Shown piece after piece: positions 6,956 through 13,445 of a stretch of DNA of 15,406 bases. The position numbers were made by a program, and so were the translations under genes. Below the pieces are notes generated by a model. The model worked only from the letters and a program-made list of their open reading frames with translations. It did not search any database and was not told where the DNA came from. The stretch comes from Caldisericia bacterium (GTDB lineage: Bacteria > Caldisericota > Caldisericia > UBA6126): contig JAQVYZ010000003.1 of NCBI GenBank assembly GCA_028708485.1, positions 1 to 15,406 of the forward strand. Direction: 5' to 3'. Position 1 is the stretch's first letter, and each line of letters opens with the position of its first letter.

Positions 6956-8136
6956 AGTGGAGCTTAAAGATTTGGTTACTTGTTGTCATCTGTCTCATTA
7001 TGGGTTCATTAGTTACAGTACTTCCGGCTGTGGCAGAAGATACAACATCGACTATTACCTCCGTGCACGTACCTTTGACAACCACTGCAGTCGCGCAACC
7101 ATTACAGATAGATATTACCGCGAGGGGAAAAGAAAAAGAAATTGTGGTTATACAGGTGAAAGTGAAGAATGAAGGCGCTATTATACAGGATGTCCGCTTT
7201 CATGTAGAAGGCGAGAACGGAGTTGATGTTGCTCCTTTTCTAAGGCTCGAAGAAGAAACTTCTGTAGCAACTCCCGCTGATGTGTATTTTGCTAAAACAA
7301 AAGAAGATTCTACTTTTATAGCCGGTGCCAAGAAAATTGCCATGTATTATTTGGAAGTACCTTCCGAATTGGATAAAACTGACTACTCCCTGAAACTGGT
7401 TCTTCAATTTCAAAATAACCTGGGCGTTCAGGAGACGATAGAGAAGGTTTTTCCGGTGACTATCGGTAAACCTTTCTTTTTGATTGCTGCCTTACGGTAT
7501 GTAATCGATATCCTAGCTAAAAACTTCTACGGTTATGGTATCGCCATTATCCTGTTTGCCCTGCTTATTAAACTTGTTCTATGGCCGTTGAATACTATCA
7601 CCATGAAATCTCAGCATCAAATGATGTCTATCCAGCCAAAAGTCAATGAAATTAACCAGCTATATAAAACAGATCCGCAGAAGAAGCAGGAAGAGATCAT
7701 GAAGTTGTACAGGGAGGAGAAAATCAATCCGGCCAGCGGTTGTCTTCCCATGCTACCGCAACTTGTTATTCTGATGGGCCTTTACCAGGCTTTACAATCT
7801 TACACCCCCTTATATAAAGACTCCTTTTTATGGCTAAAAAGTTTGGGAAGTCCGGATCCATATTTTATTTTTCCGATTTTAGCCGGTGTCACTACCTTAT
7901 TACAGAGTATTTCCTCCGGTCAATCGAAGGATCCTCAATCAAAAATGTTAGTCTATTTCATGCCGATATTCTTTTTCTATATTATGATGAGATTTCCAGC
8001 CGGTTTATCTTTATTCTGGACAGTTTATGGTTTATTCTCATGGGCACAGCAACACTTTTTTAACTTGACCAAAAAGAATATAGAAAAGCCAGCAGTGATT
8101 ACGATGCCGGAACCGAAAAAAGGGAAATACAAATAG
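6952..8136 (+). CDS. yidC: Membrane protein insertase YidC/Oxa1
   Basis: The 394-residue insertase places proteins in the cytoplasmic membrane, alone or with SecYEG. The N-terminal 29 residues look like a signal peptide or anchor ending in AVA before Glu29-Asp30; there is no lipobox Cys at the likely cleavage point. Residues about 30-173 form a beta-rich extracytoplasmic domain. The conserved core follows: a helix with LFALLIKLVLWPL carrying the hydrophilic-groove basic residue as Lys207, the cytoplasmic coiled hairpin (about 216-258), NPASGCLPMLPQL (259-271), then further helices through PAGLSLFWTVYGLFSWAQQ (349-367) and a short Lys-rich tail. Bacillus-type YidC is near 260-290 residues and E. 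coli near 550, so this is an intermediate form. The start overlaps yidD by 4 bases. Confidence 0.95.
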   Translation: MKWSLKIWLLVVICLIMGSLVTVLPAVAEDTTSTITSVHVPLTTTAVAQPLQIDITARGKEKEIVVIQVKVKNEGAIIQDVRFHVEGENGVDVAPFLRLEEETSVATPADVYFAKTKEDSTFIAGAKKIAMYYLEVPSELDKTDYSLKLVLQFQNNLGVQETIEKVFPVTIGKPFFLIAALRYVIDILAKNFYGYGIAIILFALLIKLVLWPLNTITMKSQHQMMSIQPKVNEINQLYKTDPQKKQEEIMKLYREEKINPASGCLPMLPQLVILMGLYQALQSYTPLYKDSFLWLKSLGSPDPYFIFPILAGVTTLLQSISSGQSKDPQSKMLVYFMPIFFFYIMMRFPAGLSLFWTVYGLFSWAQQHFFNLTKKNIEKPAVITMPEPKKGKYK

Positions 8137-8152
8137 AGCATAAGGAGAAAAA

Positions 8153-8626
8153 ATGGTATCCGAAAAAAGCAATCAAAATCAATTTAAGGATGAGTTGAAA
8201 TCCTTTTTAACATTTATGTTTCATGAATTAGGAGAAGATCCGGATATATCGATTTTGAATGATGCGTCAGGCTTATTGGTGGAAATTAATCTTGATAATC
8301 CTGCTCCTTATATTGGTAAGCAGGGTGAAGCTCTTTCTGCCATACAACACATCGTGAAGGCGGTTATGTTCCGAAAATTTCCTACTACTCCACAATTTAT
8401 GATTGATATCGGTGAGTATAAGAAGAAACAGATCACCATTTTAAAGAATATTGCGATTAATGAATCCATCAAAGTCAGAAGAACCGGGAAATCCGTTGAG
8501 TTAGCTCCTATGAGCCCATTTGCAAGAAGAATCATTCATCTGACTTTGAAAGAGCATCCGCAGGTGACAACATACTCTATTGGTGAGGGAGAACAACGCC
8601 GAATCGTCATTGACCTAAAAAAATAG
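8153..8626 (+). CDS. khpB: KhpB/Jag RNA-binding protein (KH and R3H domains, no Jag_N)
   Basis: The 157-residue protein carries a KH domain, with Gly55-Lys-Gln-Gly58 as the GxxG loop (YIGKQGEAL), and a C-terminal R3H domain with Arg125-x3-His129 (FARRIIHLTL) ending in YSIGEGEQRRIVI. KhpB (Jag, SpoIIIJ-associated protein) binds single-stranded RNA, in several species together with KhpA, and is nearly always encoded after yidC. The Jag_N domain found in many homologues is absent; about 20 N-terminal residues before the KH-like core are all there is. AAGGAG lies upstream at good spacing. mnmE starts 4 bases after its stop. Confidence 0.92.
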   Translation: MVSEKSNQNQFKDELKSFLTFMFHELGEDPDISILNDASGLLVEINLDNPAPYIGKQGEALSAIQHIVKAVMFRKFPTTPQFMIDIGEYKKKQITILKNIAINESIKVRRTGKSVELAPMSPFARRIIHLTLKEHPQVTTYSIGEGEQRRIVIDLKK

Positions 8627-8630
8627 TGTA

Positions 8631-9986
8631 ATGGACCGCTCTCTTTTCACGATTGCAGCGCCTATTACCCCTAAAGGTATTGGAGCTATCGCGGGAATCA
8701 GGATTTCCGGACTTGACGCCTTGGAAATCATACTGAGTATCATTTCTTTACCTAAAGAAAAACTGCAACCGGGAAAACTGCTTTTTACTTACTTTCTTCA
8801 GGGAGGAGTGCCGGTTGATGAAATCACGGTTTGCTACCGAAAAGCTCCGCACAGTTTTACCGGAGAGGATACTGTAGAAATATTCTGTCATGGTGGGTGG
8901 ATGATGCTGAACATTATCATGGACCAACTATTAGAAAAAGGAGCAGTCTATGCCCTACCCGGAGAATTTTCCAAACGAGCTATGGAGAATGGTAAGTTTG
9001 ACTTAATCAAGTTGGAAGGCATTCAACAGATCGTTCAGGCAAGAACGAAACAGGAAGCGTTACTAGCCGGGAGCAACATTTTTGGAAATTTCCAAACCCG
9101 AATTCAAAGCATTTCTGAGAAGATCATTGAGGTGAAGAGTTTTATAGAAGCTCAAATCAGTTTTCCTATGGATATGGAGAACGAGATTTTTCCACTTTCG
9201 GAAAAACTCATTCATATTCAAGAGGACTTACGCTGTTTACTTCAACAAGCTTCTCAGTCCGATCAATTCAGAAAAGGATATCAAACGCTTATCATTGGGA
9301 AGCCCAATGTGGGAAAATCTTCTTTATTCAACGCTTTACTTGGATGGGACAGAATGCTGGTCTCGCCATACCCCTCCACTACACATGACTATGTGATGGA
9401 ATTAATAGATTTGCATGGCTTTCCAGTTTATTTAGTGGATAGTGCCGGGTATGTAGAAGATGGTAAAGAAATAGATGCCCTTTTTAATGAAACCCTACCG
9501 GGAAAAGTCCAACAATCTTTTCTTTCCCTATTTGTTTTGGATGCTTTTTCTTATCAGAGCAAAGATCTGGAACTAATCCGGCAATACCCTAACGCACGTA
9601 AAATAATTGTAATCAATAAGGTGGATCTTACGAAAGAAATACCAGTCAACGCCATCTCGAAAGACTTTCCGGAAATTCCTATTCTGGTGGTTTCGACTGT
9701 CACAAAAGAAGGGCTTTATGACTTGATGGAAGAAGTGTATAATCAAATCAAGTTAGCGAATCCAGAAAAACTGGATTACTACTTGAATGAAAGACATTAC
9801 TTTGCTTTAAAGAAATGCTGTGAAAACTTTGAAAATGTGTTAAAGAATGTCCGGGAGGGTTACTATCAGGATATGATAGCATCTGATATAGAGAGGGCCG
9901 GTCAATGGCTCGAGGAATTGCTGGGGTATCGCTTGCAAGACGCTGCTTATCAAAAGATTTTTGATACATTTTGCATCGGAAAGTAG
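8631..9986 (+). CDS. mnmE: tRNA uridine-34 modification GTPase MnmE (divergent)
   Basis: With MnmG, MnmE installs the 5-(carboxy)methylaminomethyl group on wobble uridine 34. At 451 residues it has family length. The N-terminal folate-binding domain begins FTIAAPITPKGIGAIAGIRISG, and the helical domain follows. The inserted G domain has GKPNVGKSS (223-231), STTHD (249-253), DSAG (270-273) and NKVD (329-332). The C-terminal CIGK (448-451) keeps the conserved Cys. Compared with E. coli MnmE (my recollection of numbering), TTRD is TTHD, DTAG is DSAG, and Arg252, Arg256, Arg275 and Glu282 are His, Met, Val and Asp. There is no visible Shine-Dalgarno, and the gene starts 4 bases after khpB. mnmG does not follow it here. 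Confidence 0.92.
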   Translation: MDRSLFTIAAPITPKGIGAIAGIRISGLDALEIILSIISLPKEKLQPGKLLFTYFLQGGVPVDEITVCYRKAPHSFTGEDTVEIFCHGGWMMLNIIMDQLLEKGAVYALPGEFSKRAMENGKFDLIKLEGIQQIVQARTKQEALLAGSNIFGNFQTRIQSISEKIIEVKSFIEAQISFPMDMENEIFPLSEKLIHIQEDLRCLLQQASQSDQFRKGYQTLIIGKPNVGKSSLFNALLGWDRMLVSPYPSTTHDYVMELIDLHGFPVYLVDSAGYVEDGKEIDALFNETLPGKVQQSFLSLFVLDAFSYQSKDLELIRQYPNARKIIVINKVDLTKEIPVNAISKDFPEIPILVVSTVTKEGLYDLMEEVYNQIKLANPEKLDYYLNERHYFALKKCCENFENVLKNVREGYYQDMIASDIERAGQWLEELLGYRLQDAAYQKIFDTFCIGK

Positions 9987-9992
9987 GAAGTA

Positions 9993-11165
9993 ATGGAATT
10001 AGATGAGTTTATTCAACAAGCGAGAAAGAATGAACAAGCCGGTCTTTTGGAAGAGGCTATTCTTTCTTATGAAAAGGCCCTGACATTAGATCCAAAAAAT
10101 AAAGAAGCCATATTAGGAATTTCTAGAATGTTTTTGCTTATTGGAAACAGTTTCAGATCACTCGAAATACTGATGCAGCAAGATATTGAAGAAACTGATG
10201 TAGATTTTCTTCTGCAGAAAGCCAACACTTATATGACTTTAAATCAATTCCAAGATGCTGAGAAAGAACTAAAAAAAGCTTTAAAATTGAAAATCAATGC
10301 TCCAGCGTTGAATAATTTAGGCGTCGTGTTGATCAGACTTGGAAAATTAGAAGAAGCACTGCATTATTTTTCAGAATCCATCAAACTCGACGATAAAAAT
10401 GCAAATACCTGGTTTAATTTATCTACCTACTATGAAACACAAAGAAACATGGAAAAAGCTACCGATACCATTCGGCAAGGATTACAAAAAGTATCTGTTC
10501 CCGAATTGATGGAGAGATTGATTCAACTTCTTTCGAAGCAGGGAAAGCACAATGAAGCGATATTGAAAGCAGAGGAAGCACTCCTCCAGTATCCTGAAAA
10601 TAACATGATTAACATGGCTTATTTAAGAGCCCTGTTTCATGCTTCTGAATGGGCTTTGTTTTTAAATGCTGCCAAAGAATTTAAAAAGAAGAAAATCGTA
10701 GAAGCGATGTTGGACAAAGAGATCAGCGAGTTGGAAGAGAAGGCGCATTTTCAATTGAAAGAATTCCCTGCATCTCTTGAGATGCTGGATAAATTAATCG
10801 CTCAAAATCCAAACCAACCGGGTTATATTATCAGAAAAGCGTATATTTTAGCGGTAACCAGAAACTTTTCCTCAGCGTTATCCCTGCTGAAACAATTATT
10901 ATCTAATCCAAACCTTCCACAAGGTATTCGTTCTGAAGCCTTTATATTAATGAAGAACATTGAAATTGAGAATTGGAAATCCCTGATCTCCGTCTTATAT
11001 CTTGAGCCTTCTTATTTAGAAACACTTTCCCTGAACCCAGAAAATGTATTGGAAAGCAGGAAGATACTACTGCCTGATGAAGGAATAAGCTTTTTAAAAC
11101 AGTTATTTAAAAAGAAAAGTAATCCTTTTAATGGGATCGATTTCTCTGACGGAACGATTAATTAG
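9993..11165 (+). CDS. Tetratricopeptide repeat protein
   Basis: The 390-residue soluble protein is mostly helical repeats. Clear TPR units occur near residues 4-37 (GLLEEAILSYEKALTLDP), 70-103 (NQFQDAEKELKKALKL), 104-137 (LGKLEEALHYFSESIKLD) and 138-171. More degenerate units run to about 300 (including GKHNEAILKAEEALLQYP). The last 70 or so residues do not show clear repeats. There is no signal peptide, so it is probably a cytoplasmic scaffold or adaptor. AGGAAG precedes the ATG by a few bases and mnmE ends 6 bases upstream. No catalytic domain is visible, and the partner proteins cannot be named from sequence. Confidence 0.85.
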   Translation: MELDEFIQQARKNEQAGLLEEAILSYEKALTLDPKNKEAILGISRMFLLIGNSFRSLEILMQQDIEETDVDFLLQKANTYMTLNQFQDAEKELKKALKLKINAPALNNLGVVLIRLGKLEEALHYFSESIKLDDKNANTWFNLSTYYETQRNMEKATDTIRQGLQKVSVPELMERLIQLLSKQGKHNEAILKAEEALLQYPENNMINMAYLRALFHASEWALFLNAAKEFKKKKIVEAMLDKEISELEEKAHFQLKEFPASLEMLDKLIAQNPNQPGYIIRKAYILAVTRNFSSALSLLKQLLSNPNLPQGIRSEAFILMKNIEIENWKSLISVLYLEPSYLETLSLNPENVLESRKILLPDEGISFLKQLFKKKSNPFNGIDFSDGTIN

Positions 11166-11174
11166 GAGGAAAAA

Positions 11175-11423
11175 ATGGACATTCAATGTCAGCTCATGCT
11201 GCATCCTCTCGCCTTAACTGATTATCAATCTTTTATAGAGGAATGTTTTGAGGTATTGGCACAATTTCCGATATCTTATTCTATGGCTACGATGAATGTG
11301 TTGGTTCATGGCGATGAAAAAAATGTATTTGAAGCTGTGCAAACCTTGTTTTCTTTTGCACACAAAAAACACCCTTTCGTTATTCTCCATGCGTTGTATT
11401 CGACCGCATTTAACTATTCATGA
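11175..11423 (+). CDS. Single-domain YkoF-like / thiamine-binding superfamily protein
   Basis: This is an 82-residue protein. The pattern IQCQLMLHPLALTDYQSFIEE at the start, a central HGDEKNVFEAVQTLFSFAH and a final VILHALYSTAF follows one repeat of YkoF (PF07615), a ferredoxin-like fold that binds thiamine or hydroxymethylpyrimidine. It also resembles the MTH1187/YkoF superfamily in general. YkoF of Bacillus has two such repeats; this protein has one, so a dimer is the likely functional form. TTAGGAGG immediately before the ATG is the strongest ribosome-binding site in this operon. No thiamine genes or TPP riboswitch are visible nearby, so the ligand is unproven. Assignment is by pattern recognition and is moderately sure. 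Confidence 0.6.
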   Translation: MDIQCQLMLHPLALTDYQSFIEECFEVLAQFPISYSMATMNVLVHGDEKNVFEAVQTLFSFAHKKHPFVILHALYSTAFNYS

Positions 11424-11447
11424 TGGTAAAGCGCGGTGCAATAAACG

Positions 11448-12188
11448 ATGAATGACTGGTGTAAAGAATATTTTGACTCATGGTACGGAGAGTTGATTTT
11501 GGATACGATTCCTCCTGATATGACTGAGCAACAAATCTCTCTGTTGATGAAGCTTCTGGATTTAACACCCCACCAAAAAGTCATTGATCTCGGTTGTGGT
11601 AAAGGTCGACATGCCTTACTGCTTTCAAAAGCAGGCATGCATGTGACTGCCTTGGATTTTTGCGCCGCTTACCTGGAAGAACTAAAGAAAAAATCTGCAT
11701 CAGAAGGGCTGTGGCTTGAGATTTTGGAACAAGATATGAGATTGTGGAAAGAGAAAGACACCTACGATGCAGCTTACATGATGTTCACCTCCTTTGGTTA
11801 TTTTTCCGATCCAGAGAATGAAAAAGTGATTTTAAATGTTGCTTCTTCCCTGAAAAAGAAGGGGAGATTTGTGATAGATATTGAAAACAGAGATTATATC
11901 CTAAAGTTCTTTATTCATGAAAAATGGCGGGAAAAAGAAACCGGAATATTATTGGAAAGACATAAATTCTTCCCCCTTTCTTCTGTTCTCTCCACAAAGC
12001 GTATTTTGGTCAACTCCACTGGTGAGCAAAAACAATCTTTTCGTCAATACAGGCTTTATTCAGCTCATGAAATAATCACTTTAGCAAATAAAGCAGGTTT
12101 TGATTTAAGGGATTCCTTGGGTGATTATTCCGGAATACCGTACCAGATAAACTCTCCGAGAATCATTTTTGGGTTTCAAAAAAGATAG
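11448..12188 (+). CDS. Class I SAM-dependent methyltransferase, substrate unknown
   Basis: The 246-residue protein has a Rossmann-type methyltransferase core. Motif I is VIDLGCGKGRHALLLSKAG (45-63), an acidic residue ends the second strand (ALD, Asp70), and EQDMR (Asp96) matches the adenine-contact motif. YMMFTSFGYF (110-119) occupies the motif IV region, and KKKGRFVIDIEN is the post-IV strand. The layout resembles the UbiE/Methyltransf_25-type proteins that carry an inserted C-terminal beta sheet of about 80 residues. No DNA- or rRNA-specific domain is visible, so the substrate cannot be named; a small molecule is possible. It lies 24 bases after the YkoF-like gene with only a weak Shine-Dalgarno, and is the last gene before the rpsF promoter. 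Confidence 0.85.
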   Translation: MNDWCKEYFDSWYGELILDTIPPDMTEQQISLLMKLLDLTPHQKVIDLGCGKGRHALLLSKAGMHVTALDFCAAYLEELKKKSASEGLWLEILEQDMRLWKEKDTYDAAYMMFTSFGYFSDPENEKVILNVASSLKKKGRFVIDIENRDYILKFFIHEKWREKETGILLERHKFFPLSSVLSTKRILVNSTGEQKQSFRQYRLYSAHEIITLANKAGFDLRDSLGDYSGIPYQINSPRIIFGFQKR

Positions 12189-12193
12189 GACCT

Positions 12194-12210
12194 TATTGAT
12201 ACACAATAAA
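12194..12210. repeat. 17-base inverted repeat TTATTG-N5-CAATAA upstream of the rpsF promoter
   Basis: TTATTG (12194-12199) and CAATAA (12205-12210) form a perfect six-base inverted repeat around ATACA, ending two bases before the rpsF -35 box. It could be an operator for a dimeric regulator or a weak AT-rich hairpin after the methyltransferase gene. There is no U-tract, so it is not a terminator. In AT-rich DNA such repeats also arise by chance. Confidence 0.35.
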
Positions 12211-12212
12211 GT

Positions 12213-12240
12213 TGATAATCTCTCGTAAATAAGTAAAATA
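12213..12240 (+). promoter_or_regulatory. rpsF: Promoter of the rpsF operon (TTGATA-16-TAAAAT)
   Basis: TTGATA (12213-12218) and TAAAAT (12235-12240) are 16 bases apart in the only sizeable gap (110 bases) between the methyltransferase and rpsF. Transcription would start about 12246-12248, giving a leader of roughly 52 bases that begins just at the CCCT element described for the leader. Confidence 0.65.
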
Positions 12241-12246
12241 TTTCTG

Positions 12247-12292
12247 CCCTGCTTTTGCAAAAATGTAAAAGCTGAATAAATCCAAAGGGAGG
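12247..12292 (+). promoter_or_regulatory. rpsF: rpsF leader RNA structure that can mask the ribosome-binding site
   Basis: GCTTTTGCA (12251-12259) and TGTAAAAGC (12264-12272) form a nine-base-pair hairpin with one G-U pair and an AAAA loop. CCCT (12247-12250), directly before it, can pair with AGGG (12286-12289), the first part of the Shine-Dalgarno AGGGAGG, closing an outer helix. The fold would compete with ribosome binding at the ATG at 12299. S6-S18 complexes are known to autoregulate rpsF operons in several bacteria through a leader hairpin carrying a CCG motif; I do not see that exact motif here. The structure was drawn by eye and not tested. Confidence 0.45.
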
Positions 12293-12298
12293 ATTTTT

Positions 12299-12751
12299 AT
12301 GCGAACGTATGAAGCGGTTTTTATTTATGATCCTCGCATTTCTGACGAGGAAAGATCAAAGCTTACAGAGAAAATTGAAGGCATTATTTCTGCAAATGGA
12401 ACTCTGCACGAAACTAATTTCTGGGGTAAGAAAAGATTTGCTTATCCAATTCAAAAAGCTACCGAAGGGTATTATTACCTTTTTGTCTTTGATGCGCCGC
12501 CCACTTTACCAACAGAGCTTAAACGGATCACCTCCATTACAGAAACGATTTTTCGGTCAATGATTATCGTCCGTAAATACCGTTATGTATCTCAGGTGAG
12601 CAATGAAGAACCGGTTCCGGAGATGGTGAAGAAAGAAGAGTCTATTATTGCTCCAGAACCTGCCATTGAGATTCAGGAAACCGTTGGAAAGAAAATAGAA
12701 GAAATCACTCCAGAGCCGGAAGGTGTAAAAGGGGACCTTAATGCTGAATAA
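12299..12751 (+). CDS. rpsF: 30S ribosomal protein S6 with acidic C-terminal extension
   Basis: Residues 1-98 are a normal S6: MRTYEAVFIYDP at the start, the WGKKRFAYPIQKATEGYYYLFVF core (42-64) and the ERF-like ITETIFRSMIIVRKYRYV helix-strand end. S6 binds 16S rRNA in the platform as a pair with S18, which is encoded two genes downstream. About 50 extra residues (roughly 101-150) are rich in Glu, Pro, Ile and Val and are probably disordered. Typical S6 is 95-135 residues, so the tail is long but not unheard of. GGGAGG lies 6 bases before the ATG. The end overlaps ssb by 11 bases. Confidence 0.95.
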   Translation: MRTYEAVFIYDPRISDEERSKLTEKIEGIISANGTLHETNFWGKKRFAYPIQKATEGYYYLFVFDAPPTLPTELKRITSITETIFRSMIIVRKYRYVSQVSNEEPVPEMVKKEESIIAPEPAIEIQETVGKKIEEITPEPEGVKGDLNAE

Positions 12752-13178
12752 AGTCATGCTGATCGGTAGATTAGTGGCTGATCCGGAAGTACGTTTTACG
12801 CCTACAGGCAAACAGACATCCAATTTTAGAATCGCTGTTGATCGCAATTACAAGCAAAACAATGAATGGAAAAAGGACACTTTGTTTGTTCGGGTTGTGA
12901 CATGGGAAGCTCTAGCAAAAAGAGTGAGTGATTTTATGAAGAAGGGGAATCTGATATTTGTAGAAGGCAGACTACAGATTCAAGCTTCTGAAAAGAACGG
13001 TCAGAAAACTTGGTTCACCGATATCATTGCCAATTCAGTCATCCTGCTGGAGAAAAAAACAGTAACTGTTGATGCCTCTGTTTCTCAGCCAACCGGTGAG
13101 ATGGCAGAGATGCCTTCCATTCCTTCAGACGGCATGGAAGAATATGATTTTGTACCAGAAGAAATTGAAGAAATTTAA
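12741..13178 (+). CDS. ssb: Single-stranded DNA-binding protein
   Basis: The 145-residue protein has one OB fold over residues 1-105, starting MLNKVMLIGRLVADPEVR and including FRIAVDR, DTLFVRVVTWEALA and KKGNLIFVEGRL. It coats single-stranded DNA as a tetramer during replication and repair. The C-terminal linker is short (about 40 residues). The protein ends EEYDFVPEEIEEI, which is acidic but lacks the usual DDxxPF-type tip that docks partner proteins. The start overlaps rpsF by 11 bases, with GGGG 6 bases upstream. The rpsF-ssb-rpsR order is a standard arrangement. Confidence 0.95.
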   Translation: MLNKVMLIGRLVADPEVRFTPTGKQTSNFRIAVDRNYKQNNEWKKDTLFVRVVTWEALAKRVSDFMKKGNLIFVEGRLQIQASEKNGQKTWFTDIIANSVILLEKKTVTVDASVSQPTGEMAEMPSIPSDGMEEYDFVPEEIEEI

Positions 13179-13187
13179 GAAGGAGCT

Positions 13188-13445
13188 ATGAGAAATATGG
13201 AAAATAAATCCGGATTTTCAAAACGTCCGTTTATCAGACCTAGAAAAAAAGTTTGCTATTTTTGTGCAAACGCTTTAGTTCACATTGATTACAAAGATAT
13301 CGATTTATTAAGCCGATATGTCAGCGACAAGGCAAAGATCTTACCCAGAAGATCCACAGGTACTTGTGCCCTGCACCAAAGAAAAGTCTGTTTAGAAATT
13401 AAAAGGGCCAGAATGATCGCTCTTCTGCCTTTTGCAGCAAAATGA
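13188..13445 (+). CDS. rpsR: 30S ribosomal protein S18 (zinc-binding form)
   Basis: The 85-residue basic protein matches S18: RPFIRPRKKVCYFC, DIDLLSRYVSDKAKILPRR, TGTCALHQRKV and IKRARMIALLPF. It pairs with S6 on 16S rRNA. Cys23, Cys26, Cys60 and His63 form the CxxC...CxxH zinc site of the C+ form, so a Zur-regulated zinc-free paralogue could exist elsewhere in the genome. AAGGAG (13180-13185) is only 2 bases from the ATG at 13188 and 11 from the in-frame ATG at 13197, so either may be the start; the difference is three residues. It overlaps rplI by 4 bases. Confidence 0.95.
   Translation: MRNMENKSGFSKRPFIRPRKKVCYFCANALVHIDYKDIDLLSRYVSDKAKILPRRSTGTCALHQRKVCLEIKRARMIALLPFAAK

Noticed and set aside
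9748..9969. Antisense open frame within the mnmE 3' end
   Set aside because: It lies entirely opposite conserved MnmE codons, has no ribosome-binding site and shows no recognisable protein pattern.
11424..11447. Possible TPP riboswitch for the YkoF-like gene or its neighbours
   Set aside because: The gaps around the gene are 9 and 24 bases, far too short for the element, and no thi-box sequence was seen.
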